A DNA stretch of 64,000 nt, from contig NZ_JANADP010000001.1 in the NCBI RefSeq assembly GCF_024199945.1, forward strand, positions 744,001 through 808,000, in the 5' to 3' direction. Made by a program: the position numbers and the translations under genes. The stretch's first letter is position 1. Every line of letters begins with the position of its first letter. This stretch comes from Bradyrhizobium sp. CCGUVB4N. Its GTDB lineage: Bacteria > Pseudomonadota > Alphaproteobacteria > Rhizobiales > Xanthobacteraceae. Positions 50,710 through 59,372 of this stretch are shown here, one piece after another. The notes beneath the pieces are model-generated. The model searched no databases, was not told the DNA's origin, and was given only the letters and a program-made list of their open reading frames with translations.

Positions 50710-51138
50710 CTAGTAGCCCGAGTAGGGACCGGACGGCATGCAGGAGTCGTCGACATAGTGGTAGCCGCCGCCATAGCCGTATCCGGAAGGATAGCCGTAG
50801 GCGGAATAGCCGCCGCCATAGTCGCCGCCGTAATAGCTTCCATGGCCTCCGTAGTAAGCGCTCGCGATCCCGGCGCCGACGACGGCGCCGGCGACCCCGT
50901 AATCGAGGCGGCGGTAGCCGTAGCCGCGATAGGCCAGGCCGCCACGATAGCCATAGCCACCACGATAGCCGTAGCCGCCGCGGTAGCCGTAACCCCAGCG
51001 CACTTCGGTGGTCACGGGATCGACCATCGCTTTGATCGTGGCCACGGATGTCGGCATCGGGCCCGCCTGGGCGCCTGTGACGAGCAGGGCACCGGCCGCG
51101 GCGAGAACGGTCGTCCGTAGAGAGTTCGAGAACCTCAT
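50710..51138 (-). CDS. Secreted Gly/Tyr-rich repeat protein
   Basis: A 142-residue protein with signal peptide (LRTTVLAAAGALLVTGAQA-G), then GYGYRGG repeated three times and further YGYR/YGG units, a short hydrophobic AGAVVGAGIA stretch, and a tail with one cysteine. It is probably a surface or matrix-associated protein. GGAG is 6 nt before the ATG at 51138. The repeats are tandem at DNA level (about 18 bp). Function unknown. Confidence 0.8.
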   Translation of the reverse strand: MRFSNSLRTTVLAAAGALLVTGAQAGPMPTSVATIKAMVDPVTTEVRWGYGYRGGYGYRGGYGYRGGLAYRGYGYRRLDYGVAGAVVGAGIASAYYGGHGSYYGGDYGGGYSAYGYPSGYGYGGGYHYVDDSCMPSGPYSGY

Positions 51139-51533
51139 GACCATCTCCGTGCTGTGCGGCGGCGCCCTGGCGCGGCCGTCAACAGCCTATTCGGGGCAGC
51201 TTTGCTGCGCCAGGCTTGATTCAAGTCAAACAGATCGCAGCCCTTGTGCCGCGCGCAGTCCCGCCAGGAACGTATCGACGCTCTTCGGCCCGTGAGTGAT
51301 CGGTGGCTTGGCTCGCACGTGCAACCGACGATGCTGGTCGAAGCCGAGAGGTGATCGAGTAGAGCCGATTTGCTGTGACGGTATGAGCTCGGCAATGCGG
51401 AGATCGTCGGCCTCTTGAAGGCCTAGCGTAGCGCAGATACAACCTGCGGCGAGGACGCTGCGCTGGTGGCCTGGTCGGACCTCCGCCATTGTCAGCGCCT
51501 GACGATTGAATAGGATCGCGGAGTCCAGCGCCT
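51139..51533. other. 395-bp gap with chemoreceptor 3'-end remnant
   Basis: Apart from the remnant at 51248-51286 I see no gene. The frame around the remnant (87 codons, minus strand) has no start context or domain other than [13 protein letters not shown] near its end. Confidence 0.5.
51248..51286 (-). pseudogene. Remnant of a chemoreceptor gene 3' end (39-bp direct repeat)
   Basis: Positions 51248-51286 match 52264-52302 at 38 of 39 bases. On the minus strand it encodes [13 protein letters not shown], the exact last residues of the chemoreceptor at 52260-54224, but the frame then runs on as QGLRSV before a stop. The homology ends at the receptor's stop codon. It flanks the RDD gene. Confidence 0.75.
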
Positions 51534-52259
51534 ATGAACCCCAATGCACCAGCGGCGCCGGACGTGCCACGCTATGCCCGGTTCTCGCGTCGGCTGAAAG
51601 CCATATTGCTCGACTGGATGCTGGCGATGGCCCTGATATTCGGCGCCTTGGCCGTTGCCGCTAATGTCGAGAGCAATGCGCTCGCCCGCGTTCTTGGCGT
51701 CGGAGTCGTTCTGATCCTGTTGCTCTACGAACCGCTACTGGTCTGGTGGGGCGGCGCCACGCTCGGGCACTACTGGACCAACCTGCGTGTTGTCGCCGAC
51801 GATGGCGGCAATTTGAGCTTCGCCAGGGCGCTCGGACGATTTGCACTGAAGAGTCTGTTAGGCTGGTATTCGTTCCTGAGCATGGCGGCGACCCGCCGCA
51901 ACCAGACGGTCCATGATCTTCTGACGCGCTCCACTGTGCAGATTCGCGACCCCGCAAAGGCCACACCGTCGCAATTCATTACTGAGCGGCGCGAGTTCGA
52001 CGGTGCGGGGACGCCGTCGCGCTTGCGGCGCGCCGCTGTGACGGTGGCCTATCTCGGTGTCTGCTTTGTTCTCTATGTGATAGCGCTCGACCTCTTGCTC
52101 AGAGCCGGCATATTGTCGCGAGCCTGCTTCTACAGCAGCATGTGCACAGGCGGTGACCGCATCGTCGACGCCGTTGCCGGCATCGTGTTCCTGGTGGTGT
52201 TGGCCTTTGTCCTCGCCCTCGGCTGGCGTGGCCAGCTGCTCGGCGCGCGCAAGGCCTGA
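51534..52259 (+). CDS. RDD-family membrane protein
   Basis: A 241-residue protein. It begins RYARFSRRLKAILLDWMLAM with the R and D of the RDD motif, then helices ALIFGALAVAA, VVLILLLYEPLLVWWGG and, after TLGHYWTNLRVVADDGGN, the third conserved segment. Two extra helices follow (VAYLGVCFVLYVIALDLLL, VFLVVLAFVLALGW). RDD proteins are of uncertain role; a transport function has been suggested. Its stop abuts the convergent chemoreceptor stop. Confidence 0.85.
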   Translation: MNPNAPAAPDVPRYARFSRRLKAILLDWMLAMALIFGALAVAANVESNALARVLGVGVVLILLLYEPLLVWWGGATLGHYWTNLRVVADDGGNLSFARALGRFALKSLLGWYSFLSMAATRRNQTVHDLLTRSTVQIRDPAKATPSQFITERREFDGAGTPSRLRRAAVTVAYLGVCFVLYVIALDLLLRAGILSRACFYSSMCTGGDRIVDAVAGIVFLVVLAFVLALGWRGQLLGARKA

Positions 52260-54224
52260 TCAGGCCGCGCGCAGCCCCGCCAGGAACGTATCGACGCTCT
52301 TCATCAGCGCGGTCGCGTGCTGGCCGAGTTCGCCTGAGGCGACCATGACATTGCCGGCCAGCGCCCGTGACTGGTCTGCGGCCTGGCTTGCGCCGGCGAC
52401 GTTGGCCGAGACTTCGGTGGTGCCGGTGGAGGCCTGCTGCACGCTGCGGGCGATCTCGCGCGTCGCCGAGCCCTGCTCCTCGACGGCGGCGGCGATCGTG
52501 GTGGCGATGCCGCTGATGTCGCGGATGGTGCCGCTGATGTCGGAGATCGCGGTGACGCAATTGCCGGTCGCGGCCTGGATCGCATTGACCTGGGTCGCGA
52601 TCTCATCGGTCGCTTTCGCGGTCTGGCTCGCCAGCTCCTTCACTTCGGAGGCGACCACGGCAAAGCCGCGGCCGGCCTCGCCGGCGCGGGCCGCCTCGAT
52701 CGTGGCGTTCAGCGCCAGCAGATTGGTCTGGCTCGCGATCTCGCTGATCAGCCGCAGCACGTCGCCGATCCGCTCGGCGGAGGCAGCAAGGCTCGTGACC
52801 ATCTCCGTCGTCTCGGTGGCCTTGACCACCGCGCCGCTCGCGACCTGGCTGGAATGGGTGACCTGGCGGCCGATCTCGGTGACGGAGGAGGCGAGCTCCT
52901 CGGTCGCGGCCGCGACCGCATTGACGCTGGTCGAGGCTTCCTCCGACGCGGTCGCCGCGGCGGAAGCGCGTTGCGAGGTGCCGTTGACGCTGGAGGTGAT
53001 TTCGCCCGCGACATGCTGCATGCCCTCGGTCGCCTTGGCGACCGCTGCGACCACGCCCTTGACGTCGGCCTCGAAACGGTCGGCCATCTGGCGCTGCAGG
53101 GCCTGCTTCTCGATCGCGGCCTTGGCCTTGTCGGCCTCCTGCGCCTCGCGCAGCGCGCCCGTTTCGAGCATGCCCTGGCGGAACATTTCGACCGCCTTGG
53201 CCATGGTGCCGAGCTCGTCCGCCCGCTCGCTGCCGGGAATGGTGACGCTGGTGTCGCCGCTCGACAGCTTGTTCATGACCGCGGTGATCGCGATGAGCGG
53301 CCGCGACAATCCGCGCCCGAGCAGGAACGCCAGCAGAATTGCGGCGGCAAGGATTGCGACCGTGCCGAGGATCAGATTGCGTTCGGAGGCGGCGAAAGCG
53401 GCCTCGTATTCGGTGGTGTCCTTGATGATCTCGAGCACGCCGACCGGCTGGCCTGCGTAGTTCTTGATCGGCCCGGCATAGACCTCGGCCGGGTGGCCGT
53501 CGAGCTCGGCCTCGCGCAGCAGCGGCGCGCCGCTGATCACGGCCCTCAGCTCGTCCGGCTTGGCGACGGCGTTCTCGCCGAAGGTCGAGGACAGCTTGTT
53601 CAGCGATGCGCCGTCGACCGAATAGACCGCAAGGTCGATGCCGAAACGCTTCTTGGCGCGGTCGACGAACTCCTTGCCGAAGGCGGCGCCGACGTCGACA
53701 TTGGCGAGGTTCTTGCCGTCGCGCACGATCGGCGTCAGGCCGAAGATGCCGAGCGCCTCGCGGCCCGGCTCGACGCCGACGATCTGCCGGCCGGTCTTGA
53801 GCGCCTCGACCACGGTGGCGCGGCGCGCGGAGACGTCGTCGCCGAAGGTCTTGGGCGCGTGGACGCGATAGAACGAGGTCGCCGGCGGCAGCTGGAAGGT
53901 GATCAGGGGGATGCCCTGCGCCTTCAGCGCCTTGTTGGCGTCGCCGAGCAGCGTGCCCAGGCTGTCGCGGTCGCCCTTGGCGATGGCATCTCCAACCGGC
54001 GGGAGTGCCGCGATCACGGCGGAGACCGCCAGGGCCGAACGTCCCTCATAGTCGATCGCTGCGATGACGCTCTCATATTGCAGCTTGAGCTGCTGATCGA
54101 GCGCCATCCGTGTCAGCGCCCGCTGCTGGGTGATCGAGAAGCCGGAGAGGATGGCGCAGGCCACCGCAACGGTGAGCGCGATCGTGAGAATCAGGCGAGC
54201 CGCAATCGACTTGAGCATGAACAT
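52260..54224 (-). CDS. Methyl-accepting chemotaxis protein
   Basis: A 654-residue receptor: TM1 ([20 protein letters not shown]), a ~240-residue periplasmic Cache-like sensor ([40 protein letters not shown]), TM2 ([20 protein letters not shown]), HAMP, and a coiled-coil signalling domain with the hairpin tip [20 protein letters not shown]. The C-terminus [13 protein letters not shown] is probably shared by related receptors, since a copy exists at 51248. The ligand is unknown. GGGAA lies before the ATG at 54224. Confidence 0.93.
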   Translation of the reverse strand: MFMLKSIAARLILTIALTVAVACAILSGFSITQQRALTRMALDQQLKLQYESVIAAIDYEGRSALAVSAVIAALPPVGDAIAKGDRDSLGTLLGDANKALKAQGIPLITFQLPPATSFYRVHAPKTFGDDVSARRATVVEALKTGRQIVGVEPGREALGIFGLTPIVRDGKNLANVDVGAAFGKEFVDRAKKRFGIDLAVYSVDGASLNKLSSTFGENAVAKPDELRAVISGAPLLREAELDGHPAEVYAGPIKNYAGQPVGVLEIIKDTTEYEAAFAASERNLILGTVAILAAAILLAFLLGRGLSRPLIAITAVMNKLSSGDTSVTIPGSERADELGTMAKAVEMFRQGMLETGALREAQEADKAKAAIEKQALQRQMADRFEADVKGVVAAVAKATEGMQHVAGEITSSVNGTSQRASAAATASEEASTSVNAVAAATEELASSVTEIGRQVTHSSQVASGAVVKATETTEMVTSLAASAERIGDVLRLISEIASQTNLLALNATIEAARAGEAGRGFAVVASEVKELASQTAKATDEIATQVNAIQAATGNCVTAISDISGTIRDISGIATTIAAAVEEQGSATREIARSVQQASTGTTEVSANVAGASQAADQSRALAGNVMVASGELGQHATALMKSVDTFLAGLRAA

Positions 54225-54579
54225 CGAAAATTCCCGGGCATTCCAAAGATTGATCTTGGTTTTGCAGAACGGTCCCAGAAATTGCTTAACAACAAGAGCG
54301 GATGGGCTCCGTGTTTCCACGGATTCGCTACGGCCCTTTTGCATGACTCAATGCGGTAAGCGCATGGAGGGATTGATCGTTCGCTATCGGCAGAGACAAA
54401 GCGACGCGGCGTCGCGCGCAGGCGACTAGCGGTTTTCGGCAAGGATCGCCTTGCCGACATCCTCGTAATGCGTGTCGTGGGCCCGGATCTGCCGGGCGAT
54501 GGCATGCATGTCACGAAACCGTTGCTCGAACGGATTGCAGCCTGGCGTTGGGGTGTCCGCTTCAAGGCTGAAGCATCGG
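54225..54579. other. 355-bp gap with flavoprotein 3'-end remnant
   Basis: It carries the remnant at 54426-54542 and the promoter region of the chemoreceptor. The stretch 54225-54420 shows no gene or repeat. Confidence 0.5.
54426..54542 (-). pseudogene. Remnant of an acyl-CoA-dehydrogenase-like gene 3' end
   Basis: On the minus strand this reads NPFEQRFRDMHAIARQIRAH then DTHYEDVGKAILAENR and a stop. The intact gene at 55077-56234 ends NPFERRFRDMHAIAQQIQAR then DTHYEDVGKVILSSPAS. DNA identity over the shared 91 bp is about 88 percent by eye. The rest of the coding sequence is missing, so this is a 3' fragment of a paralogue. Confidence 0.8.
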
Positions 54580-55011
54580 CTACCGGCGACACTGGCGGAT
54601 GAAGGTTACATTCCTGGCGTACAGGTACGTGTAAGGGTCCACCTGTTCGAGCGCGTGGTGCTTCATCACCCAGTCCCGTACCGGGGGCGCATAGGCCGAC
54701 ATCATCAGCTGAGTTTCGCCGGGATTGATGCTGCGGTCACCGTGATGCGCGGCGTGGAACATGAAGTAACCGCTCGGGGTGATACAGATCTTGTTGAGGG
54801 GAACGACCCCGAGGACCGTCGTGCAGGACGACTTGCAACGACCGTCGATCACCACGCGGTCATACTCCGCATTGATGTGCGTATAGGTGTAGATGTGCGC
54901 GGCGGTGTTGCCGCCGGGGTCGTGAAGATAATAGACTTTCTCCGCGTGGGCGGAGCCCGCCATGACTAACGTCAAGAGGGCCGTACCGATCACAGTTGGA
55001 AGCCGGCGCAT
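54580..55011 (-). CDS. Small secreted ClpP/crotonase-fold-like protein (COG3904-like)
   Basis: A 143-residue protein: signal peptide (TALLTLVMAGSAHA-E), then VVIDGRCKSSCTTVLGVVPL, resembling the G-x-C-x-SACT segment of COG3904 periplasmic proteins, and ICITPSGYFMFHAAHHGD. It is shorter than typical members. AAGGGGGTGAT directly before the ATG at 55011 is a very strong SD. It is bounded by the intact flavoprotein gene on one side and a remnant of such a gene on the other. Confidence 0.78.
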   Translation of the reverse strand: MRRLPTVIGTALLTLVMAGSAHAEKVYYLHDPGGNTAAHIYTYTHINAEYDRVVIDGRCKSSCTTVLGVVPLNKICITPSGYFMFHAAHHGDRSINPGETQLMMSAYAPPVRDWVMKHHALEQVDPYTYLYARNVTFIRQCRR

Positions 55012-55076
55012 ATCACCCCCTTTTGTCGCGATTCCTGTAGATGCATGCGACCGCAACGCTGTTGTGATATGCTACT

Positions 55077-56234
55077 TCAGGATGCGGGCGACGACAAAAT
55101 CACCTTGCCGACATCCTCGTAATGCGTGTCGCGCGCCTGGATCTGCTGGGCGATCGCATGCATGTCACGAAACCGCCGCTCGAATGGATTGCTGCGGAAT
55201 ACGGCGGTGGCGCCGGCCATGTGATAGGCGGTGTCGACCACTTTTGCCGATTGCTGGATGGTCCAGGTGGAAGCGAGGCGGACGGCGCTGCGATGCGCCG
55301 GGCTGAAAGTGCCTGTCGCGGAGAGATCGCGCCACATCGCATTCGCCGTCGCATAGAGATAGGCGCGGGCGGCGCGCAAATCCGCCTCGGTGCGGCCGAT
55401 CAGGCCCTGGACCGCCTGGTTGTCGCGCATGGCGCTGGCCGCCAGCGACTGGTGCTTTGCGCGCGCCAGCGCAATCGACGCATCCAGCGTCGCGCGCGCG
55501 ACGCCGAGCGAGACCGCTGCGAAGCCGAGGCTGAAGGTTGAACTGGTCGGGAGCCGGTAGAGTGGGCCCGGCTCGCGCAGGGCGCTCGGCACGTCGCGGA
55601 ACACGGCGAAGCGATCGGGAATGAAGAGATCCTTCACCTCGTAGGAATCGGTTCCGGTGCCGGCGAGCCCGATCGCCTGCCAGACATCGTGCATCACGGC
55701 GCTCGCGAGCGGGAACAGGATGGTGCGCATCTCCGGCGAACCGTCGGCGTTCTTGCGCGGCGTGCCGTCGGCATTGACGATGCGGACATGCGCGCCAAGC
55801 CAGCTCGCCTGCCGCGAGCCCGAGGCGAAATCCCAGCGCGCGGTGACGCGGTAGCCGCCCTCGACCGCGCGCGCCTCATGCGCCACCGCGCCCCAGGCGA
55901 GGATGCCGGGCGCGGTGTTGAAGATCTCGTGCGCGCTGCCGTGGTCGAGGCTGGCCGCGATCATCGCGCAGACGCTGCATTGGCCGAGGCACCAGGCCGT
56001 GGATGCATCGGCCTTCGCGATCTCCTCCAGCATCTGCATGAAGATCTCGGGCGGCGCTTCCGACCCGCCGAGGTCTTGCGGCAGCAGCGCGCGATAGAGC
56101 CCGTTCTCGATCAGCGCGTCGACGACGGCAGGCGTCAGCCGCCGCGTCCGCTCGATCTCGTTGGCCTGACCCGCAATCAGCGGCGCGATGGCCCGCGCCC
56201 GCGCGACGAGATCGACTTCAACGGTTCCGTCCAT
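55077..56234 (-). CDS. Acyl-CoA-dehydrogenase-like flavoprotein (group D monooxygenase / HsaA-like)
   Basis: A 385-residue protein of the acyl-CoA dehydrogenase fold: N-terminal helices with TPAVVDALIENGLYRALLPQ, a middle beta domain (GGYRVTARWDFASGS, GTDSYEVKDLFIPD), and C-terminal helices (NPFERRFRDMHAIAQQIQ). The catalytic-base Glu of true dehydrogenases is not evident and it aligns better with two-component flavin monooxygenases and related proteins. It lies 68 bp after the membrane protein gene at 56303. Substrate unknown. Confidence 0.87.
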   Translation of the reverse strand: MDGTVEVDLVARARAIAPLIAGQANEIERTRRLTPAVVDALIENGLYRALLPQDLGGSEAPPEIFMQMLEEIAKADASTAWCLGQCSVCAMIAASLDHGSAHEIFNTAPGILAWGAVAHEARAVEGGYRVTARWDFASGSRQASWLGAHVRIVNADGTPRKNADGSPEMRTILFPLASAVMHDVWQAIGLAGTGTDSYEVKDLFIPDRFAVFRDVPSALREPGPLYRLPTSSTFSLGFAAVSLGVARATLDASIALARAKHQSLAASAMRDNQAVQGLIGRTEADLRAARAYLYATANAMWRDLSATGTFSPAHRSAVRLASTWTIQQSAKVVDTAYHMAGATAVFRSNPFERRFRDMHAIAQQIQARDTHYEDVGKVILSSPAS

Positions 56235-56302
56235 ATCCGCGTTTCCTCGCCCATTCTGCCGTGAGCGGTGAAACGCGATGGTGGTCTATCTGCGCAATTC
56301 AA

Positions 56303-56986
56303 TCAAGTCGCAACGGCAGTCGTCGCGTCGTCTTTCCGGGCCAGCGAGAAGAAAAGGCGGGCCGACAGCACGAAGGCGAGGACAAAGAAGATCGTTCGCG
56401 CCAATGCCAAAACCTTGGCCTGCTCGGGCGGCACGACCGAGATCAGGATGCCGAAGGGGATGTAGCACCAGAGCACGATCGCAATGATGCGCCCCATTTT
56501 GCCGAGGCGGAGAAAGCCGAGCGAGAACAGGAACGTCGCGAGATAGCTGGCGTGAAACTTGACCTGAGAGGCGACCATCTGGACTTCGCCGTCGGCGGCC
56601 GAAACTGGCAGGCCCGTCTGGAGCGCGTGCACAACAGTCATGATGTGATGATTTTCCAGCGAATCCAGCAGCAGTGTCAGCATGGCAGCGGCCAGCGCGA
56701 CGCCGATCAGCCGCGAATCCACCAGCCCGCGCAACCGGGCGGCCAGCGCCACGAAGAAGGCGCCGTAGAAAACCATGAAGAGATTGTCGAGGCCGAGATT
56801 GAGCCGAAGCCCCAGGACCGCAAGCGGCGAGGCAATGAAGGCGCGGTAATCGTCGATCGCGCGTGCGCTCTGGAAAAAGTCCTGCGAGCTGTGGGTCGCG
56901 AGGATGGAGGCAACCATCGCGGCGACTGTCAACGCTGCGAGACTGGCGAGCAGCGCCAGCGTGCGGTCCAGGCTTTTCTGATCCAT
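56303..56986 (-). CDS. Membrane protein of unknown function
   Basis: A 227-residue protein with about six helices (LALLASLAALTVAAMVASIL; LFMVFYGAFFVALAA; VALAAAMLTLLLDS; HASYLATFLFSLGFL; IIAIVLWCYIPFGILIS; TIFFVLAFVLSARLFF). The ATG at 56986 has AGAGGGC upstream. It is divergent from a TetR gene across two tandem palindromes and is probably repressed by it together with the flavoprotein gene downstream. No family recognised. Confidence 0.78.
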   Translation of the reverse strand: MDQKSLDRTLALLASLAALTVAAMVASILATHSSQDFFQSARAIDDYRAFIASPLAVLGLRLNLGLDNLFMVFYGAFFVALAARLRGLVDSRLIGVALAAAMLTLLLDSLENHHIMTVVHALQTGLPVSAADGEVQMVASQVKFHASYLATFLFSLGFLRLGKMGRIIAIVLWCYIPFGILISVVPPEQAKVLALARTIFFVLAFVLSARLFFSLARKDDATTAVAT

Positions 56987-57022
56987 GTTATATGCCCTCT
57001 GAGAAACCATCGATGCAATACA

Positions 57023-57056
57023 AATATCAATTGATATTCGAATATCAAGTGATATT
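57023..57056. promoter_or_regulatory. Two tandem TetR-type operators
   Basis: AATATCAATTGATATT (57023-57038) is a perfect 16-bp palindrome. AATATCAAGTGATATT (57041-57056) is the same site with an imperfect 2-bp centre. Centres are 18 bp apart. They lie between the divergent TetR and membrane protein genes and contrast with the GC-rich surroundings. Confidence 0.8.
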
Positions 57057-57079
57057 TGAAGACGAGAGAGAATGTCCGC

Positions 57080-57721
57080 GTGGCGAAGCTGAATCGCGAA
57101 GAGAGCCAGGCTCGTACCAGGGGCCTCCTGATCGAGGCCGCCCGCCGGGAAATCGTGAAAAAGGGCTTTGCGACAGCCTCGATCCGCGACATCGCGGAGG
57201 CTGCGGGCTTCTCGCTGGGCGCGATCTACTCGAACTTCCCAGACAAGGAAGCCATACTGCTCGAACTGATCCAGCAGCATCAAGCCGAGGAGCGGGCGCG
57301 GATCGAGGAGAATTTGGCGCGCGCGCAAGGCGACGCCGATGTGGCCATGGCGGGCATCGAGGCGTGGGCGGAGACAGTCAATTCCGACCCTGATCTCGGC
57401 GTGCTCGCGATCGAACTGCAATTGCACGCGCTGCGGAGCCCCGCATTCGCGAAGGTCTATAACGAGTCGAACCGCAAGCATCGTCGCGCGCTCGGCACGA
57501 TGATCGCGCATCTGTTCGAACTGTTCGGCAAGAAAGTGCCGGGAGAACCGTCGGAGATCGCGAGCGGCCTTGCCGCGCTGAGCCGCGGGCTCGCACTCTC
57601 TCCGACCGGTGGCGATGACGATCGCGGCGGGCGCATCGTGCTGACCTTCCTCAAGGCGCTGATTGAAGCCGCCCCGTCCGTGGACAAGGCGAAGAAGTCG
57701 CGCGGCAAGACAGGCGAGTAG
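57080..57721 (+). CDS. TetR/AcrR-family transcriptional regulator
   Basis: A 213-residue regulator. The HTH ASIRDIAEAAGFSLGAIYSN then FPDKEAIL is typical of TetR; the C-terminal domain has QLHALRSPAFAKVYNESNRK. The start is GTG at 57080, with AGAGAG upstream; a TTG at 57056 would overlap the operator. It is followed after 9 bp by an amidase gene, and the tandem palindromes lie just upstream, so it should repress itself, the amidase and the divergent membrane protein/flavoprotein genes. Confidence 0.9.
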   Translation: MAKLNREESQARTRGLLIEAARREIVKKGFATASIRDIAEAAGFSLGAIYSNFPDKEAILLELIQQHQAEERARIEENLARAQGDADVAMAGIEAWAETVNSDPDLGVLAIELQLHALRSPAFAKVYNESNRKHRRALGTMIAHLFELFGKKVPGEPSEIASGLAALSRGLALSPTGGDDDRGGRIVLTFLKALIEAAPSVDKAKKSRGKTGE

Positions 57722-57730
57722 AGGCGCGTC

Positions 57731-59341
57731 ATGAAGAAGCCGACCCGAGGCGTCGCAGCGCTGCCCGAGCTGAGGCTCGAGGACGCGCCGATGAGCGACA
57801 TCATCGATGCGTTGGCAGGCGGGCAGGTCACCGCGACGGCGCTCACCAAAGCCTATCGCGCGCGGATCGCAGCCTACGACCGTGCCGGGCCGGCGCTCAA
57901 TTCGGTCCGCGCCCTCAATCCCGATGCGCTCACCATTGCAGCCGGGTTCGACGGCACCAAGCCATCAGCCAAGCGGCCGCTCGCGGGCGTGCCGATCCTG
58001 GTGAAGGACAACATCGCGACCTCCGACAAGCAGCCGACGACGGCGGGCTCGCTGGCGCTGGAGGGCGCACGCGCGAAGCGCGACGCCACCGTCGTCAAAT
58101 TGCTGCGGAAGGCCGGCGCGGTGATTCTCGGCAAGGCGAATTTGACGGAGTTCGCCAACATCCTCGCGATCGAGATGCCCGCGGGTTACTCATCGCTGGG
58201 CGGTCAGGTCAAAAACCCCTATGCGCCGGCGCTGATGGGAGAATACGACATCCCGGTCGTGGTCCCTGGTGGCTCCAGCTCGGGGTCGGCGGTCGCCGTC
58301 GCGGCCGGCCTATGTGCGGCCTCGATCGGCACCGAGACCTCGGGTTCACTGCTGTATCCTGCAAGCATGAACGGGCTTGTCACGGTGAAGCCGACCGTCG
58401 GCCTGATCAGCCGCGCCGGAATCATTCCGATCGCGCACAGCCAGGACACCGCAGGGCCGATGACGCGCACGGTGCGCGACGCGGCGATGCTGCTCAATGT
58501 TCTGGCGGCCCAGGACCCGCTCGATCCCGCGACAAAGCGGCAGCGGCGGCCGGCCGATTACACCGCAGGCCTCTCGCGCGACGCCATGAAGGGCGCGCGT
58601 ATCGGCCTGCCGGGCGACCCGGCCGATCCGCTGAACGATCGCTACTACGGCAAGCTGCAACCCGGTTGGGCCAAGGTGATGACCGAGACGATCAAGGTGC
58701 TCGAGGATCTCGGCGCCGTCATCGTGCGCGCCAACATGCCGACGCGTGGCTGGCTCGGCGGGCCGGGCACGGGCATGGCTGTGCTCAACCGCAATCCGTT
58801 GAGCATCAACAAGGGCAATCCGACCGGCTCGCCGATCGTGTTCCTCTACGAGCTGAAATACGGCCTCAATCTCTATCTCAAGGATTGGGCGACCAATACC
58901 GACATCAAGACCATGGCCGACATTATCGCCTTCAACGAGGCGCACGCGAAGAAGGCGCTGCGCTTCGGCCAGGATCTGTTTCTCGCCGCCGACCTCACCA
59001 GGGGCGACCTGAGCGAGCGCGAATACAAATCCGCGCGCGCGATGGACCTGCTCGCCGCCAGGACGCACGGCATGGATGCCTACATGAACCGGCACAAGCT
59101 CGATGCGGTGCTGTTCCCCGGCAGCAGCGGTTGCGTGATCTCGGCGAAGGCGGGCTATCCCAGCGTCATGGTGCCCGCGGGCTTCGTCTCCGGGGCCGGC
59201 GACAAGGAGACGCCGGACTATCCGCTCGGCGTGAGCTTTGCGGGACGTGCCTGGAGCGAGCACAAGCTGCTGCGTCTCGCCTATGCCTATGAGCAGGCAT
59301 CGAATAGGCGCAAGCCGCCGCCAGGGCTGCCGGCGCTCTGA
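57731..59341 (+). CDS. Amidase-signature family hydrolase
   Basis: A 536-residue enzyme. The Ser-cisSer-Lys triad is visible: VPILVKDN (Lys92), PGGSSSGSAVAV (cis-Ser near 182) and IGTETSGSLL (Ser206 nucleophile). GLISRAGIIPIAHSQDTAGP is the usual following segment. It is close to family length, with no signal peptide. The second gene of the TetR operon, it may break down an amide sensed by that regulator. AGAGG is 8 nt before the ATG. Confidence 0.93.
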   Translation: MKKPTRGVAALPELRLEDAPMSDIIDALAGGQVTATALTKAYRARIAAYDRAGPALNSVRALNPDALTIAAGFDGTKPSAKRPLAGVPILVKDNIATSDKQPTTAGSLALEGARAKRDATVVKLLRKAGAVILGKANLTEFANILAIEMPAGYSSLGGQVKNPYAPALMGEYDIPVVVPGGSSSGSAVAVAAGLCAASIGTETSGSLLYPASMNGLVTVKPTVGLISRAGIIPIAHSQDTAGPMTRTVRDAAMLLNVLAAQDPLDPATKRQRRPADYTAGLSRDAMKGARIGLPGDPADPLNDRYYGKLQPGWAKVMTETIKVLEDLGAVIVRANMPTRGWLGGPGTGMAVLNRNPLSINKGNPTGSPIVFLYELKYGLNLYLKDWATNTDIKTMADIIAFNEAHAKKALRFGQDLFLAADLTRGDLSEREYKSARAMDLLAARTHGMDAYMNRHKLDAVLFPGSSGCVISAKAGYPSVMVPAGFVSGAGDKETPDYPLGVSFAGRAWSEHKLLRLAYAYEQASNRRKPPPGLPAL

Positions 59342-59372
59342 ACCTCGGCGGCGTGGCGCACGACCAACTCCC

